This document shows, in pieces, positions 8,733-16,732 of a stretch of DNA of 57,700 bases (positions are counted from its first letter, which is position 1; the number at the start of each line of letters is the position of its first letter). Under the pieces are notes generated by a model, which worked only from the letters and a program-made list of their open reading frames with translations, was not told where the DNA came from and did no database searches. The stretch spans positions 1-57,700 of the forward strand of contig JABDLS010000105.1 of NCBI GenBank assembly GCA_013002885.1, given 5' to 3'. Both the position numbers and the translations under genes were made by a program. This stretch comes from Gemmatimonadota bacterium (lineage in GTDB: Bacteria; Gemmatimonadota; Gemmatimonadetes; Longimicrobiales; Gaopeijiaceae).

Positions 8733-10207
8733 GCCGCACCCCCGCCGGAGAGCGCCTCGAGAACGATCGCCCGCTCATCGAAGGGCTGCTTCTCGGTTCC
8801 TATGACCTGGTAGGTTTCGTGTCCCTTACCAGCGAGAAGAACCGTGTCGCCGGGCCGTGCGGTGTCCAGTGCCATTCGGATGGCCTTTCTCCGGTCGGCC
8901 TCACGCAGGTACTCACGGTCTTCGATGGCTGCGGCCAGGTCGTCGATGATCGCTTCTGGGTCCTCGGTGCGGGGGTTGTCGGAGCTGAGGACCACGACGT
9001 CCGCCAGGCGGGCCGCGGTCTCCGCCATAGGCCCCCGCTTGGTCCGATCCCGATCGCCGCCGGCACCGAAGACGACGATGACGCGTCCCTTCGTGAGAGG
9101 CCGCACCGCTTGGAGAGCGCCTTCCAGGGCCGCCGGTGTGTGGGCGAAATCGATGAGAACGGAGAAGGGCCCCGACACTACCGGTTCCAGTCGGCCGGAC
9201 ACCGGCGGGGTCGTCCCCAGGCGCTCCGTTATCCTCTCCATACCGACACCGGCCCCCTTCGCCGTGGCTGCGGCGGCCAACGCGTTCTCCACGTTGTATC
9301 GCCCCACCAGCGGTAGGTGCACGGACCATTCCCGACCCTCCGCCAGGAGAGTGAACGACGTTCCCGTGCCTCCGAGCCGGAGGTCGGTCGCCCTCAGGTC
9401 TGCGGCGGAATCGATGCCGAAGGTGATGGCGCGACGGCTCCCCCGCTCGAGGACGTCCCACGCCGGTTCGTCGGCATTCAGGACCAGGGTGCCGTCGCCG
9501 ACAACGAGGTCCACGAGATGAGCCTTTGCCTGGAGGTATCCGGCCATGTCACCGTGATAGTCCAGATGATCCTGGGTCAGGTTCGTGAAGACGGCGAGGT
9601 CGAAGCGAACGCCTTCCAGTCGGGCCTGCTCGAGGGCATGGGACGAGGCCTCGATGACCACTGCCTCGGTCCCGCCGTCGGCGAGATCGCGAAGCCACAA
9701 GGCCAACTGAACGGGTCCCGGCGTAGTCAAACCCTCCGTGCCCGGCCGGACGCCCCCGCCAGCCTCGAGGAGACCCAACGTGCCGATGACGGCGGTGGGG
9801 ATCTCCGGCGAGAGAAGGTGCCGGACCAGGGAGGCCGTCGTCGTCTTTCCGTTCGTCCCGGTAACGCCCATGGTGAGCAGTTCGCGGCTGGGCGAGCCAA
9901 GAACCCGATCTGCCACCAGTGCCGCCGCCACGCGCCCGTCACGAACCACCAGCTGCGGAATGGCTGCCTCCACGGGCCGCTCCACCACCGCTGCGACGGC
10001 GCCGCGGGTGACGGCGTCGGAAACGAAGTCGTGGGCATCCAGTTCCGTGCCCTGCCAGGCGAGGAAGACGTCGCCTTCCCGGACGGTCCGGGAATCCTGA
10101 GCCACGCCGCGAACGGCGACGTCCTCCCAGCCGCGCTCCTCCGTGAGGAGGTCGGATGACTGGAGGACGTCTTTCACCGCCGCGAGAGTCACAGCGGGAC
10201 TACTCAT
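8729..10207 (-). CDS. murE: UDP-N-acetylmuramoyl-L-alanyl-D-glutamate--diamino-acid ligase MurE
   Basis: Cytoplasmic Mur ligase adding the third stem-peptide residue. I start at MSSPAVTLAAVKDVL, an ATG overlapping the ftsI stop by 8 bases; an ATG five codons earlier is also possible. Motifs: VAQDSRTVREGDVFLAWQG and DAHDFVSDAV (N-terminal UDP-binding domain), the P-loop MGVTGTNGKTTTASLVRHLL (about residues 110-130), TTPGPVQLALWLR, EASSHALEQARL, FTNLTQDHLDYHGDM, GRLEPV, and VLIDFAHTPAAL. The C-terminal segment has LSSDNPRTEDPEAIIDD. The DNPR motif is the one associated with meso-diaminopimelate specificity, so DAP-type peptidoglycan is inferred. Length is 492 residues. Confidence 0.96.
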   Translation of the reverse strand: MSSPAVTLAAVKDVLQSSDLLTEERGWEDVAVRGVAQDSRTVREGDVFLAWQGTELDAHDFVSDAVTRGAVAAVVERPVEAAIPQLVVRDGRVAAALVADRVLGSPSRELLTMGVTGTNGKTTTASLVRHLLSPEIPTAVIGTLGLLEAGGGVRPGTEGLTTPGPVQLALWLRDLADGGTEAVVIEASSHALEQARLEGVRFDLAVFTNLTQDHLDYHGDMAGYLQAKAHLVDLVVGDGTLVLNADEPAWDVLERGSRRAITFGIDSAADLRATDLRLGGTGTSFTLLAEGREWSVHLPLVGRYNVENALAAAATAKGAGVGMERITERLGTTPPVSGRLEPVVSGPFSVLIDFAHTPAALEGALQAVRPLTKGRVIVVFGAGGDRDRTKRGPMAETAARLADVVVLSSDNPRTEDPEAIIDDLAAAIEDREYLREADRRKAIRMALDTARPGDTVLLAGKGHETYQVIGTEKQPFDERAIVLEALSGGGAA

Positions 10208-12176
10208 GGTGGGAAGACCCATACCGGAGTCGAACCGTGTCGCCCGGGAGGATCTGCGACCCGGCCGGCGGAACCGTGCGCACGACATCGCCGGTGCCCG
10301 ACTGCTCGACTCGGAGTCCGTATCGGTGGAGGTGCCTGACAGCGATTCGGGCGGGGAGACCCGAGACGTCGGGGACTGCCACCGACCGCGACGTCGCTCC
10401 TTCCTCCCCCGTCGTTTCGGGTGCTTCGAGAGGTGGAAGCGCCGGCTCCAACGGGAGGGCCGCGAAGATCGGGGTCATGTCGGCGGGGACACGTCGCCGC
10501 GGCACGCGGCTGGACGCGAGGAGCTCGCCGAGGTTGAGCGAATTGGCGGCGAGGGCCGCCTCCATGGTCGCTCGGGTCACCGGCGCGGCGACGGCCCCTC
10601 CGTAGTACTCCCCGGAGCGCGGTCGGTCGAGTTTGACGAAGACGACCAGCTGGGGTGCATCGGCGGGGAAGTACCCGACGAATGAAGACGAGTACTCGCC
10701 CGGGAGATACCGACCGCCACTGCTGAAGCGGGCTGTACCGCTCTTTCCCGCCACCTGGAAGGAGCCCAGGCGAGCCAGCGTCCCCGTCCCATCCTCCACC
10801 ACGTCCACGAGGGCCCGACCGACGGCCTCGGCGGTCCCCACGTCCAGAACACGGCGAACGACCTCGGGTTCGTACTCCTCGACCATGCTCCCGTCGGCGT
10901 CCCGAAGCTGCCGGATCAGCCGGGGGCGCATGAGTAGTCCTCCGTTGGCCAGGGCGCCGTACGCCATGGCCATCTGGAGGGGCGTCACGGCGATCTCGTA
11001 GCCGATGGCAAGGGAGGCGGGGGACTGCCCGGACCATTCCCCGGGGCGGCGAAGGGTGCCGGGCGTCTCGCCGGGAAGCTCGATGCCACTGCGCGTACCG
11101 AAGCCGAAATCCCGGAGGTTCTCGTACTGCACCCCAGGCACAAGGGCCTGGGCAGCCTTGGCGATACCCACGTTCGACGATTCCCGAAGAGCTTCGCGGA
11201 TGGTCATCCGGCCCTCGGTGTGGGTATCGTTTATGAGGCGCCCGGCAACCTCCCAGCTGCCGTCCTCGGCGTCGACCGTATCACTGAGGCTGGCCAGGTC
11301 ATGCTTCAGCAGCGCCGCCACTGTGAACGGCTTGAGCGTCGAGCCAGGCTCGAAGGAGGTGTTCACCGCCGACAGCGCCCCGGAGTGCCCGTTTTGGATG
11401 GACACGAGAGCCAGGACGTCTCCAGAACGCGGGTTGGTGATGATCACATCACCGCCCACCGCGTCGTGCTCTTCGATGGCCTCCACGAGCGCCGCCTGAG
11501 CGATCTCCTGCAGATCCATGTCCAGCGTCAGCACGATCTCGCCACCGGCACGAGGAGGCTCGACGGTGATCTGCTCTCCGGGGATGGGGTCGCCGACGTT
11601 GTCTCTAGCGACCACCTGCCGGCCTGGGGTGCCGGCCAGCCACTCCTCGAACTCACGCTCGACGCCGCCTCGCCCCTTCTCGTCGAGAACGACACCGAGA
11701 ACGCCTCGGGCCAGGTCACCATGGGGGTAGAAGCGTTGGTAGGTCGTCTCCACATGGAGGCCGGGCACGCCACGGAGCTCCTCGCGAACCAGTGGCGGAT
11801 GCGTGCCCGCCGAGTTCCAGCCGCGACCGGTGCCCGCGAGGCGGGCGGCACGGCTCTCGGATACGCCGAGCACCTCGACGAGCAGTGACGCGACACTCTC
11901 GGCGCTCTGGACCTCCCGCGGCGCGACGTGCACCAGCGCTCGCTCCCGGGTCACCGACATCGGGTTCCCCGAACGATCCCGGATGGTCCCTCGGGGGGCT
12001 GGGAGCTTCTGATCCTCTCGGTGCTGATTGCTGGCGACCTCCCGCCAGACCGACGCCTGAGCGACCTGGATCTGGGCGGCTCGCAGCGAGAGGACAAGGG
12101 CTGCCGTCAACCAGGCGGCGAGAAGGGTCCGCCGTCGCCACGGATGAGGCCGGTTGGAATCGCGACGGCGACTCAT
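10200..12176 (-). CDS. ftsI: Penicillin-binding protein FtsI/PBP3 type with C-terminal PASTA domain
   Basis: Class B penicillin-binding protein, the septal transpeptidase partner of FtsW; 658 residues. A basic N-terminus is followed by one membrane anchor (about 16-34). A PBP dimerisation domain starts with PAPRGTIRDRSGNPMSV (about 58-74). The transpeptidase domain has the active-site SxxK in FEPGSTLKPFTV, the SxN motif in ESSNVGIAKA, and KSGTARF. After the catalytic domain, about residues 580-655, lies one PASTA domain (VPDVSGLPARIAVRHLHRYGL and VVRTVPPAGSQILPGDTV). A PASTA on the division PBP resembles the SpoVD arrangement and is common outside Proteobacteria. It overlaps ftsL by 4 and murE by 8 bases. 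Confidence 0.95.
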   Translation of the reverse strand: MSRRRDSNRPHPWRRRTLLAAWLTAALVLSLRAAQIQVAQASVWREVASNQHREDQKLPAPRGTIRDRSGNPMSVTRERALVHVAPREVQSAESVASLLVEVLGVSESRAARLAGTGRGWNSAGTHPPLVREELRGVPGLHVETTYQRFYPHGDLARGVLGVVLDEKGRGGVEREFEEWLAGTPGRQVVARDNVGDPIPGEQITVEPPRAGGEIVLTLDMDLQEIAQAALVEAIEEHDAVGGDVIITNPRSGDVLALVSIQNGHSGALSAVNTSFEPGSTLKPFTVAALLKHDLASLSDTVDAEDGSWEVAGRLINDTHTEGRMTIREALRESSNVGIAKAAQALVPGVQYENLRDFGFGTRSGIELPGETPGTLRRPGEWSGQSPASLAIGYEIAVTPLQMAMAYGALANGGLLMRPRLIRQLRDADGSMVEEYEPEVVRRVLDVGTAEAVGRALVDVVEDGTGTLARLGSFQVAGKSGTARFSSGGRYLPGEYSSSFVGYFPADAPQLVVFVKLDRPRSGEYYGGAVAAPVTRATMEAALAANSLNLGELLASSRVPRRRVPADMTPIFAALPLEPALPPLEAPETTGEEGATSRSVAVPDVSGLPARIAVRHLHRYGLRVEQSGTGDVVRTVPPAGSQILPGDTVRLRYGSSHHE

Positions 12177-12454
12177 CGTGCGTCTTCCCTGGCCAGATAG
12201 ACCTGCTCTTCGGCGTCCGGCGTCCGCAAGCCGAGCTCCCGCGCCGCAGGCACGATGTGGGCGCGGCTCCGGAGTACCTGGATCTCACGCTCCATCTCGA
12301 CGCGTTCCGCCTGGGCGACGGCCACCTCGCGCTTCACCTCATCGAGTTCCTGAAAAACCTCCAGGGCCCGGCTCTGCCGCCAGGTGACGAATCCCAGCGA
12401 GCAGACGAGGAACGCGAACGTCACGGCAGCGCGACCCAGGAGCGTCGGGTCCAT
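12173..12454 (-). CDS. ftsL: FtsL-like bitopic cell division protein
   Basis: Small membrane protein of 93 residues starting MDPTLLGRAAVTFAFLV. One transmembrane helix lies at about residues 8-26, followed by a heptad-rich periplasmic stretch (LEVFQELDEVKREVAVAQAE) expected to form a coiled coil. Sequence identity in this family is low. The call rests on size, topology, coiled coil and position between rsmH and ftsI, exactly where ftsL lies in dcw clusters. ATG shares a base with the rsmH stop and the stop overlaps ftsI by 4 bases. It would join FtsQ and FtsB to activate FtsW/FtsI. Confidence 0.85.
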   Translation of the reverse strand: MDPTLLGRAAVTFAFLVCSLGFVTWRQSRALEVFQELDEVKREVAVAQAERVEMEREIQVLRSRAHIVPAARELGLRTPDAEEQVYLAREDAR

Positions 12455-13383
12455 CAGGCAGCCCTCCGCCACGCGCGCAGTCGCGCGCTCCGGGCCCGCG
12501 GATTGCGCTCCACCTCGTCGTCCGAGGGGCGAAGGACCTTCCGCGTGAGCGTCTCGCCAAGCGCCTCCCCTCTGCACACGCAGGCGGGAAGCTCGGGAGG
12601 GCAAACGCACGAACGGCTCCACTCGCGGAAGGCGTTCTTCACGACCCTGTCTTCCAGCGAGTGGTATGCGATGACCACCATCACCCCGCCGGCGATCATG
12701 ACATCGCGAATGGCGGGAAGCGCGGTCTCGAGGGCCTCGAGCTCCTCGTTGACCGCAATGCGGACGGCTTGGAAGATCCGAGCCTTCTCCTTGGCCGACG
12801 GCGGCCGACCGAGGGCCACCGTCAACGCAGCCACCAGGTCATCGCTGGTCTCGAGAGGCTCGGTGGCCCGACGCTTGACGATCTCTCCGGCCAGACGACG
12901 TGCTCTCGGCTCTTCGCCGTAGTTCCGAAAGACACGAGTCAACTCGTCCCGATCGGCCTGTGCCAGGAAGGTTCGCGCGTCCACGTGCCCCGCCCCCATC
13001 CGCATGTCCAACGTCACGCCGCGGCGAAAGGCGAACCCCCGCCGGTCGTCGTCGAGTTGATGGGAGCTGACGCCAAGATCCAGCAAAGCACCATCCAGGC
13101 CCCGATCTCTCACCTCGGGATCCCGGGAAGCCTCATCGAAACGGGCCTGCAGAAAGCGAACCCGTGCCCGGTGGTCGGCCAGCGTGGATCGCGCCTCGTC
13201 CAGAGCCTCGGGGTCACGGTCTACACCGAGGACTCGGCAACCAGGGCAAGCCTCGAGAATCATCCGGGTGTGCCCTCCGCCACCGAGGGTGCCGTCCAGA
13301 TAGAGGCCTTCGTCACGAGGGTCGAGGAAGTCGAGGACCTCGTCGCCCATGACTGGCACGTGATAGGTAGACACCCGGGTCAC
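12454..13383 (-). CDS. rsmH: 16S rRNA (cytosine(1402)-N(4))-methyltransferase RsmH (MraW)
   Basis: SAM-dependent N4-methylation of 16S rRNA C1402 in the decoding centre. Motifs: HVPVMGDEVLDFL (about 9-21), YLDGTLGGGGHTRMIL (SAM-binding glycine loop), VLGVDRDPEAL, GALLDLGVSSHQLDD, RGFAFRRGVTLDMRMG, FRNYGEEPRARRLAGEIV, and the C-terminal MVVIAYHSLEDRVVKNAF and KVLRPSDDEVERNPRARSARLRA. All are canonical. I choose a GTG start at 13383 because it forms a GTGA overlap with the mraZ stop and gives 309 residues; another GTG three codons later is possible. A longer upstream open frame would run inside mraZ and is rejected. Confidence 0.97.
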   Translation of the reverse strand: MTRVSTYHVPVMGDEVLDFLDPRDEGLYLDGTLGGGGHTRMILEACPGCRVLGVDRDPEALDEARSTLADHRARVRFLQARFDEASRDPEVRDRGLDGALLDLGVSSHQLDDDRRGFAFRRGVTLDMRMGAGHVDARTFLAQADRDELTRVFRNYGEEPRARRLAGEIVKRRATEPLETSDDLVAALTVALGRPPSAKEKARIFQAVRIAVNEELEALETALPAIRDVMIAGGVMVVIAYHSLEDRVVKNAFREWSRSCVCPPELPACVCRGEALGETLTRKVLRPSDDEVERNPRARSARLRAWRRAA

Positions 13384-13811
13384 CCGAAGAGCCTGTGGGC
13401 GAACTTCTGGATGTCTCCCGCCTTCGACTGCACGACCTCTCGGTAGACCCCGGGATTCCACAACTCCACGCGGTCCAGATTCCCGCTCATGAGGACGGTG
13501 CCCGAAAGGTCGGCTGCCTCCTGGAGGGCGGCAGGGACGAGGATGCGGCCCTGCTTGTCAGGAGAGACTTCGACGGCGTTGGCGATGATCAACCTGACGT
13601 TGTGCCACGCGTCGGGATCCGAGCGTCGGAACTCCAGGAGGTTGGCCTGGACTTCTTTCCACTTCTCCTCGGGGAAGAGGGTCAGGTACCGGGGTTCCCA
13701 CTGCAGCAGAACGAAGCGGTCGCCATCGGCCTCCCGGCGAAACGCCGAGGGCAGGCTGACACGCCCCTTGGGGTCCATCTGATGCTCGTACTGACCGACG
13801 AAACCGTTCAC
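13380..13811 (-). CDS. mraZ: Transcriptional regulator MraZ
   Basis: First gene of the dcw operon, 143 residues, GTG start. It contains two AbrB-like SpoVT swapped-hairpin domains: MNGFVGQYEHQMDPKGRVSLP (about 1-21) and NAVEVSPDKQGRILVPAALQE (about 77-97), each with the DxKGR/DKQGR loop typical of MraZ. In E. coli MraZ forms a ring-like multimer and represses its own operon by binding TGGG direct repeats. Phased TGG boxes of that kind lie directly in front of this gene. No strong Shine-Dalgarno sequence is seen before the GTG, so translation may be modest. The stop overlaps rsmH by 4 bases. Confidence 0.97.
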   Translation of the reverse strand: MNGFVGQYEHQMDPKGRVSLPSAFRREADGDRFVLLQWEPRYLTLFPEEKWKEVQANLLEFRRSDPDAWHNVRLIIANAVEVSPDKQGRILVPAALQEAADLSGTVLMSGNLDRVELWNPGVYREVVQSKAGDIQKFAHRLFG

Positions 13812-13815
13812 GCAG

Positions 13816-13860
13816 TGGCCGTTGGTGGTACAGAGTGGGGAGAAGTGGGATAAGTTGGGG
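13816..13860 (+). promoter_or_regulatory. Putative MraZ operator: five TGG boxes at 10-bp spacing
   Basis: On the plus strand, opposite to mraZ, TGG occurs at 13816, 13826, 13836, 13846 and 13856, an exact 10-bp period. The last three are TGGG. MraZ is known to bind TGGGN direct repeats separated by 5 nt, i.e. one per helical turn. The boxes lie between the -10 element and the mraZ start, where a bound MraZ multimer could block the polymerase. The pattern is seen in sequence; binding is inferred. Confidence 0.78.
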
Positions 13861-13861
13861 C

Positions 13862-13891
13862 ATAATAGGGGCGTTTGGGTGAGGGCGTCAA
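13862..13891 (-). promoter_or_regulatory. Sigma70-type promoter of the dcw operon
   Basis: Minus strand: -35 TTGACG at 13891-13886, an 18-bp spacer, and -10 TATTAT at 13867-13862. Transcription should start near 13855, giving a leader of about 45 nt that contains the MraZ-type boxes. Both hexamers match the consensus in 5 of 6 positions. Confidence 0.7.
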
Positions 13892-14130
13892 GGGTCGGTT
13901 TTTAGGGAATTTTCTGGTTCCGCGGAGGAGCCACGACTCCGCATCAGGCCAGGTGCTGTCTGGCCAAACCCGAAATCCCCCAAAAACCCAATTTTTCAGA
14001 AATACGAACAAAAACCGAAGGTCCGACCGAAAGGCCTCCCGGCGTGGTGGGGAGAAGTGGCATGGATGCGGGCGCCGCCCGCTACGGAGGGGCCCTCCCC
14101 CGTTCGATGTGCCGTCGTCGCACGGGCACG
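13892..14130. other. Intergenic region between the dcw promoter and the TPR-protein terminator
   Basis: About 240 bp without a credible gene; short open frames here lack codon bias and homology. The stretch 13960-14030 is unusually A/T-rich for this genome, with homopolymer runs on the plus strand (CCCCCAAAAACCCAATTTTT and later ACAAAAACC). It may act as an upstream element for the dcw promoter, but no -10/-35 pair stands out inside it. It also carries the repeated 14-mer listed separately. Confidence 0.5.
14047..14060 (+). repeat. Second copy of a 14-mer from the mraZ operator
   Basis: GTGGGGAGAAGTGG at 14047-14060 is identical to 13835-13848 inside the mraZ operator, 212 bp away and in the same orientation. 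It carries TGGGG and TGGC boxes 10 bp apart, so it could be an auxiliary two-box MraZ site upstream of the promoter. Confidence 0.5.
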
Positions 14131-14170
14131 AAAAAAGGCGCCGCGAGGGACGAAGGTCCCCCGCGGCGCC
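14131..14170 (-). terminator. Rho-independent terminator after the TPR-protein gene
   Basis: On the minus strand a strong GC hairpin (GGCGCCGCG pairing with CGCGGCGCC, with an inner GGGAC/GTCCC stem and GAAG-type loop) is followed by six T. It lies 34-73 bases after the stop of the gene at 14204, exactly where transcription from 15955 should end, and isolates it from the dcw promoter downstream. Confidence 0.88.
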
Positions 14171-14203
14171 CGAGACGCCTGGCGGCGTCGTTCGGTCAGA
14201 TCA

Positions 14204-15955
14204 TCAGCGGCCGCGCCGGATGATCGCCTCCTGGATCTCGATGTAGGTGCTCACCGCCTCGGTGAGCTCAGCCAGGTTCAGGTTCACTGACGACGGATAG
14301 TCGCCTACCTGCTGCAGGAGCTGCGCGGCCTGTTGGAAGGCCGGCAGCGTGGCACGCGCCGTCTCGAGGGTCTGGGGCTCCTGGTCGACCATGCCCTTCC
14401 GGTAGAGGCTGAAGGCATGCCAGAAGTTGAGCTGGTGCGTCATCTCCTCGCTGAGATTCGGCAGCTGCTTGGCCGCCGTCATCCCGTCGATGGTGTACTG
14501 GAAGTTGTCCTGCTGGTAGCCGTTCTGATACGACTCGGCGAAGATCATGCGAGCGGCCTGCTCGCCACGCTGCGGATCGTTCTGCGCGGCGGCGGAGAGG
14601 ACTTCGACTGCCTCTTCGAGGCGACCGGCCTGGATGAGCCAGTTCCCCTGTCGAAGGGCGGCGCTCGGGTGGTCAGGATTGATCTCCATGACACGGTCCA
14701 AGGCGGCGATGGCGTCGTCGAGACGATCGCTCCTCTGGAGGGCGTCGGCGTAGAGGACCCAGAGTCGGTCGGACTCGGGGTGGGTGTCCAGGACGCGCTC
14801 GCCCATGTCGATGGCCTGGTCCAACTCCTCGAGCTGGATGTAGGCCGAGATGACGTTGGCCAGATGGCCCACCGGCGTTTCTGCACCCTTGGCCTCGAAC
14901 ACCTTCTCGTACGAGGCGATCGCTTCGCGGTAGTACGCCGCCGCCTCGGGCGTCACGCTCTCACCGGCGTTCTGGTTGCCGACCGAGGCCTCCTCCTGAA
15001 CCTGGATCGCAGCACGGAACGCGAAGCCTCCGTACTGCTCGTGGAGGTCGACGTTCTCGGCATCGACGTCGAGGCCGACCTGGATGAACTCCATGGCACC
15101 GACGGGATCACCGGCCTCGGCGAGCTCGTACGCGATGCGCATGCGGATCGCGGCATTGCCCGGGTTGATGTCGAGGTAACGGGAGTAGTAGTCCCGCGCC
15201 TTGTCGTCCTGCTCGGTGACGGCGGAGATGTAGCCGGCGAGCTGGAGGGCTCCCTCGTGGAAGGGATTGGCGTCGATGACAGCTTCGAGCTCACCCAGGG
15301 CTGCTGTGTAGTCCTCCATCTCGTAGAGGATCCGCGCCTTGAGGTACCGGGTGCTGAGGGCGTTGGGGTTCAGGTCCAACGACTCGTTGCAGTTCCGCAG
15401 GGCATTCTCCCACTGCTGACTCGCGAAGTAGTCGTTGCAGATGGCAGCCGAGCGGACCGTGGTGGAGTACCGCTCGAAGGCCTCGAAGATCTGCTGAGCG
15501 GCAGCCTTCTCCCCATCCCCGCTTTCCTCGGCTGGGAAGGGGTCGATCTCGAAGGACTCCGATGCCGAGACGTCCCACACGGTGGCATCGACCATGAGCT
15601 GCCGGTCGGCCGTCTCGGTGTACTGGGCGCAGATGGCTACCGGGACGTTGATCTGGGCCGCGAGCTGCCGGGCCTCGATGCAGCCGAGGTCTTCGATCTT
15701 GATGTCGAAGCGATCGACTTCGTCCTTCACCTCACCCTCTTCCAGGGCGATGTGCGTCGGCATGTTCTCGAAGAGCTTGACCAGCTCCTTCATCGCATCC
15801 TTGCCGAAACCGTCATCCGCGTCCTCATTGGGCGAGAAGTACGGAATGAGGACGCGGAAGCGTCCACCATCCTGCTGTGCCGCAAGCTCTGCGACAGGTC
15901 CGAGCAGCAGCGCTGCTGCTGCGAGTACGAGGGCATTCCTCAGCCGACCAACCAT
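14204..15955 (-). CDS. Exported tetratricopeptide-repeat protein of unknown function
   Basis: 583 residues. A signal peptide (about 1-27, ending ELAAQQ) precedes a region of about 130 residues (FRVLIPYFSP through MVDATVWDVSASESF). That region resembles the N-terminal domain of CsgG/TolB-like proteins that read out small secreted or envelope factors, but similarity is too weak to name. From about 170 to the end there are at least seven TPR units, e.g. NALRNCNESLDLNPNALSTRYLKA, AALGELEAVIDANPFHEGAL, AIAALDRVMEINPDHPSAA. TPRs mediate protein-protein contacts, so a periplasmic scaffold is likely. It is monocistronic: own candidate promoter, a GGGAG Shine-Dalgarno 9 bases before the ATG, and a strong terminator. 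Confidence 0.8.
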   Translation of the reverse strand: MVGRLRNALVLAAAALLLGPVAELAAQQDGGRFRVLIPYFSPNEDADDGFGKDAMKELVKLFENMPTHIALEEGEVKDEVDRFDIKIEDLGCIEARQLAAQINVPVAICAQYTETADRQLMVDATVWDVSASESFEIDPFPAEESGDGEKAAAQQIFEAFERYSTTVRSAAICNDYFASQQWENALRNCNESLDLNPNALSTRYLKARILYEMEDYTAALGELEAVIDANPFHEGALQLAGYISAVTEQDDKARDYYSRYLDINPGNAAIRMRIAYELAEAGDPVGAMEFIQVGLDVDAENVDLHEQYGGFAFRAAIQVQEEASVGNQNAGESVTPEAAAYYREAIASYEKVFEAKGAETPVGHLANVISAYIQLEELDQAIDMGERVLDTHPESDRLWVLYADALQRSDRLDDAIAALDRVMEINPDHPSAALRQGNWLIQAGRLEEAVEVLSAAAQNDPQRGEQAARMIFAESYQNGYQQDNFQYTIDGMTAAKQLPNLSEEMTHQLNFWHAFSLYRKGMVDQEPQTLETARATLPAFQQAAQLLQQVGDYPSSVNLNLAELTEAVSTYIEIQEAIIRRGR

Positions 15956-16055
15956 GAATCCATCTCCCTTGTGGGTTTCCCCGACATGTTACCGTCCGCT
16001 CCACGGCGGACCCGTCCGGACCGGTCCCGAACGTTCAATGACTCCTAAACCAACG

Positions 16056-16092
16056 AAAAGCCGGAGGTCCCCGAGTGCGGCAAGGCTCCGGC
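16056..16092 (-). terminator. Hairpin plus T-tract in the leader of the TPR-protein gene
   Basis: Minus strand: GCCGGAG, a 19-nt loop, CTCCGGC, then TTTT. It sits between the candidate promoter at 16136-16165 and the gene starting at 15955. It either ends transcripts from the thioesterase gene or attenuates the TPR-protein transcript. The short T-run makes it a weak terminator. Confidence 0.4.
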
Positions 16093-16135
16093 GGTACGGG
16101 GTCCGCATCGCGGATCCCGAAGTGACAAGCTTAAC

Positions 16136-16165
16136 AATTTATCGATACATCCCTTTAGGGGTCAA
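16136..16165 (-). promoter_or_regulatory. Candidate promoter of the TPR-protein gene
   Basis: Minus strand: TTGACC at 16165-16160, an 18-bp spacer, then TAAATT at 16141-16136, in a locally AT-rich stretch (16129-16156) that is unusual here. It would give a leader of about 175 nt. The -10 matches only four of six consensus positions. Confidence 0.45.
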
Positions 16166-16173
16166 ATCGCCCA

Positions 16174-16623
16174 TCACGAGAACGGTCCGTCGAAGGCCTC
16201 CAACGTGGTCCTGAGATCGTCCGGCAACCGCATCGACGTTCCTTCTTCGAAATCGTACATGACCTGAACCGTCGTTCCGCTCTGGAGTTTGTGGCCATCG
16301 ACCGAGCGGACCTCGTACTCCATTTCGAAGTGCTTACGTCCCAGGCGTGAGACTCTTACGGCAACATTCACCGTTTGCGGCCAGAGGACCCGGGCGTGCC
16401 ACCGGACCCGGCACTCGGCAAGGACGTATCTCAGGTCCTCCGGGTCGGCCTTCCCCACCACCTCGCTCCAGTAGGCCCACCGGGCCTCCTCGAAGTAGAT
16501 GAGGGCGTCGGCGTGATGGGCGTGACCCGCTACATCGATGTCCCGGAAGCGGACGGTGACCGGGTGTAGAAAGCGGAAGGGGTCAGCGGCGTCGGTCATG
16601 GGAAGCGTGTGGTCGGTGCTCAT
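16174..16623 (-). CDS. Acyl-CoA thioesterase, hotdog fold (4HBT family)
   Basis: 149 residues starting MSTDHTLPMTDAADP; an internal ATG eight codons on (16599) is an alternative. The motif VRFRDIDVAGHAHHADALIYFEEARWAYW matches the 4-hydroxybenzoyl-CoA thioesterase N-terminal block, with the catalytic Asp in RDID and the GHxHHxxxxxYFEEAR helix. It is followed by the beta-strand pattern FEMEYEVRSVDGHKLQSGTTVQVMYDF. It would hydrolyse acyl- or aryl-CoA thioesters in the cytoplasm; the substrate cannot be told from sequence. The gene is divergent from the DUF2911 gene across 109 bp. Confidence 0.87.
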   Translation of the reverse strand: MSTDHTLPMTDAADPFRFLHPVTVRFRDIDVAGHAHHADALIYFEEARWAYWSEVVGKADPEDLRYVLAECRVRWHARVLWPQTVNVAVRVSRLGRKHFEMEYEVRSVDGHKLQSGTTVQVMYDFEEGTSMRLPDDLRTTLEAFDGPFS

Positions 16624-16732
16624 GGTCGATGGGCAAACATGGCGGCGAACGTCTCGGACGGACAGCGTGTATCCATTGGAGTGCTTTCGACACTTCCGAG
16701 CGGCCGTGGACCGAAACGACGATGGGAACAGC

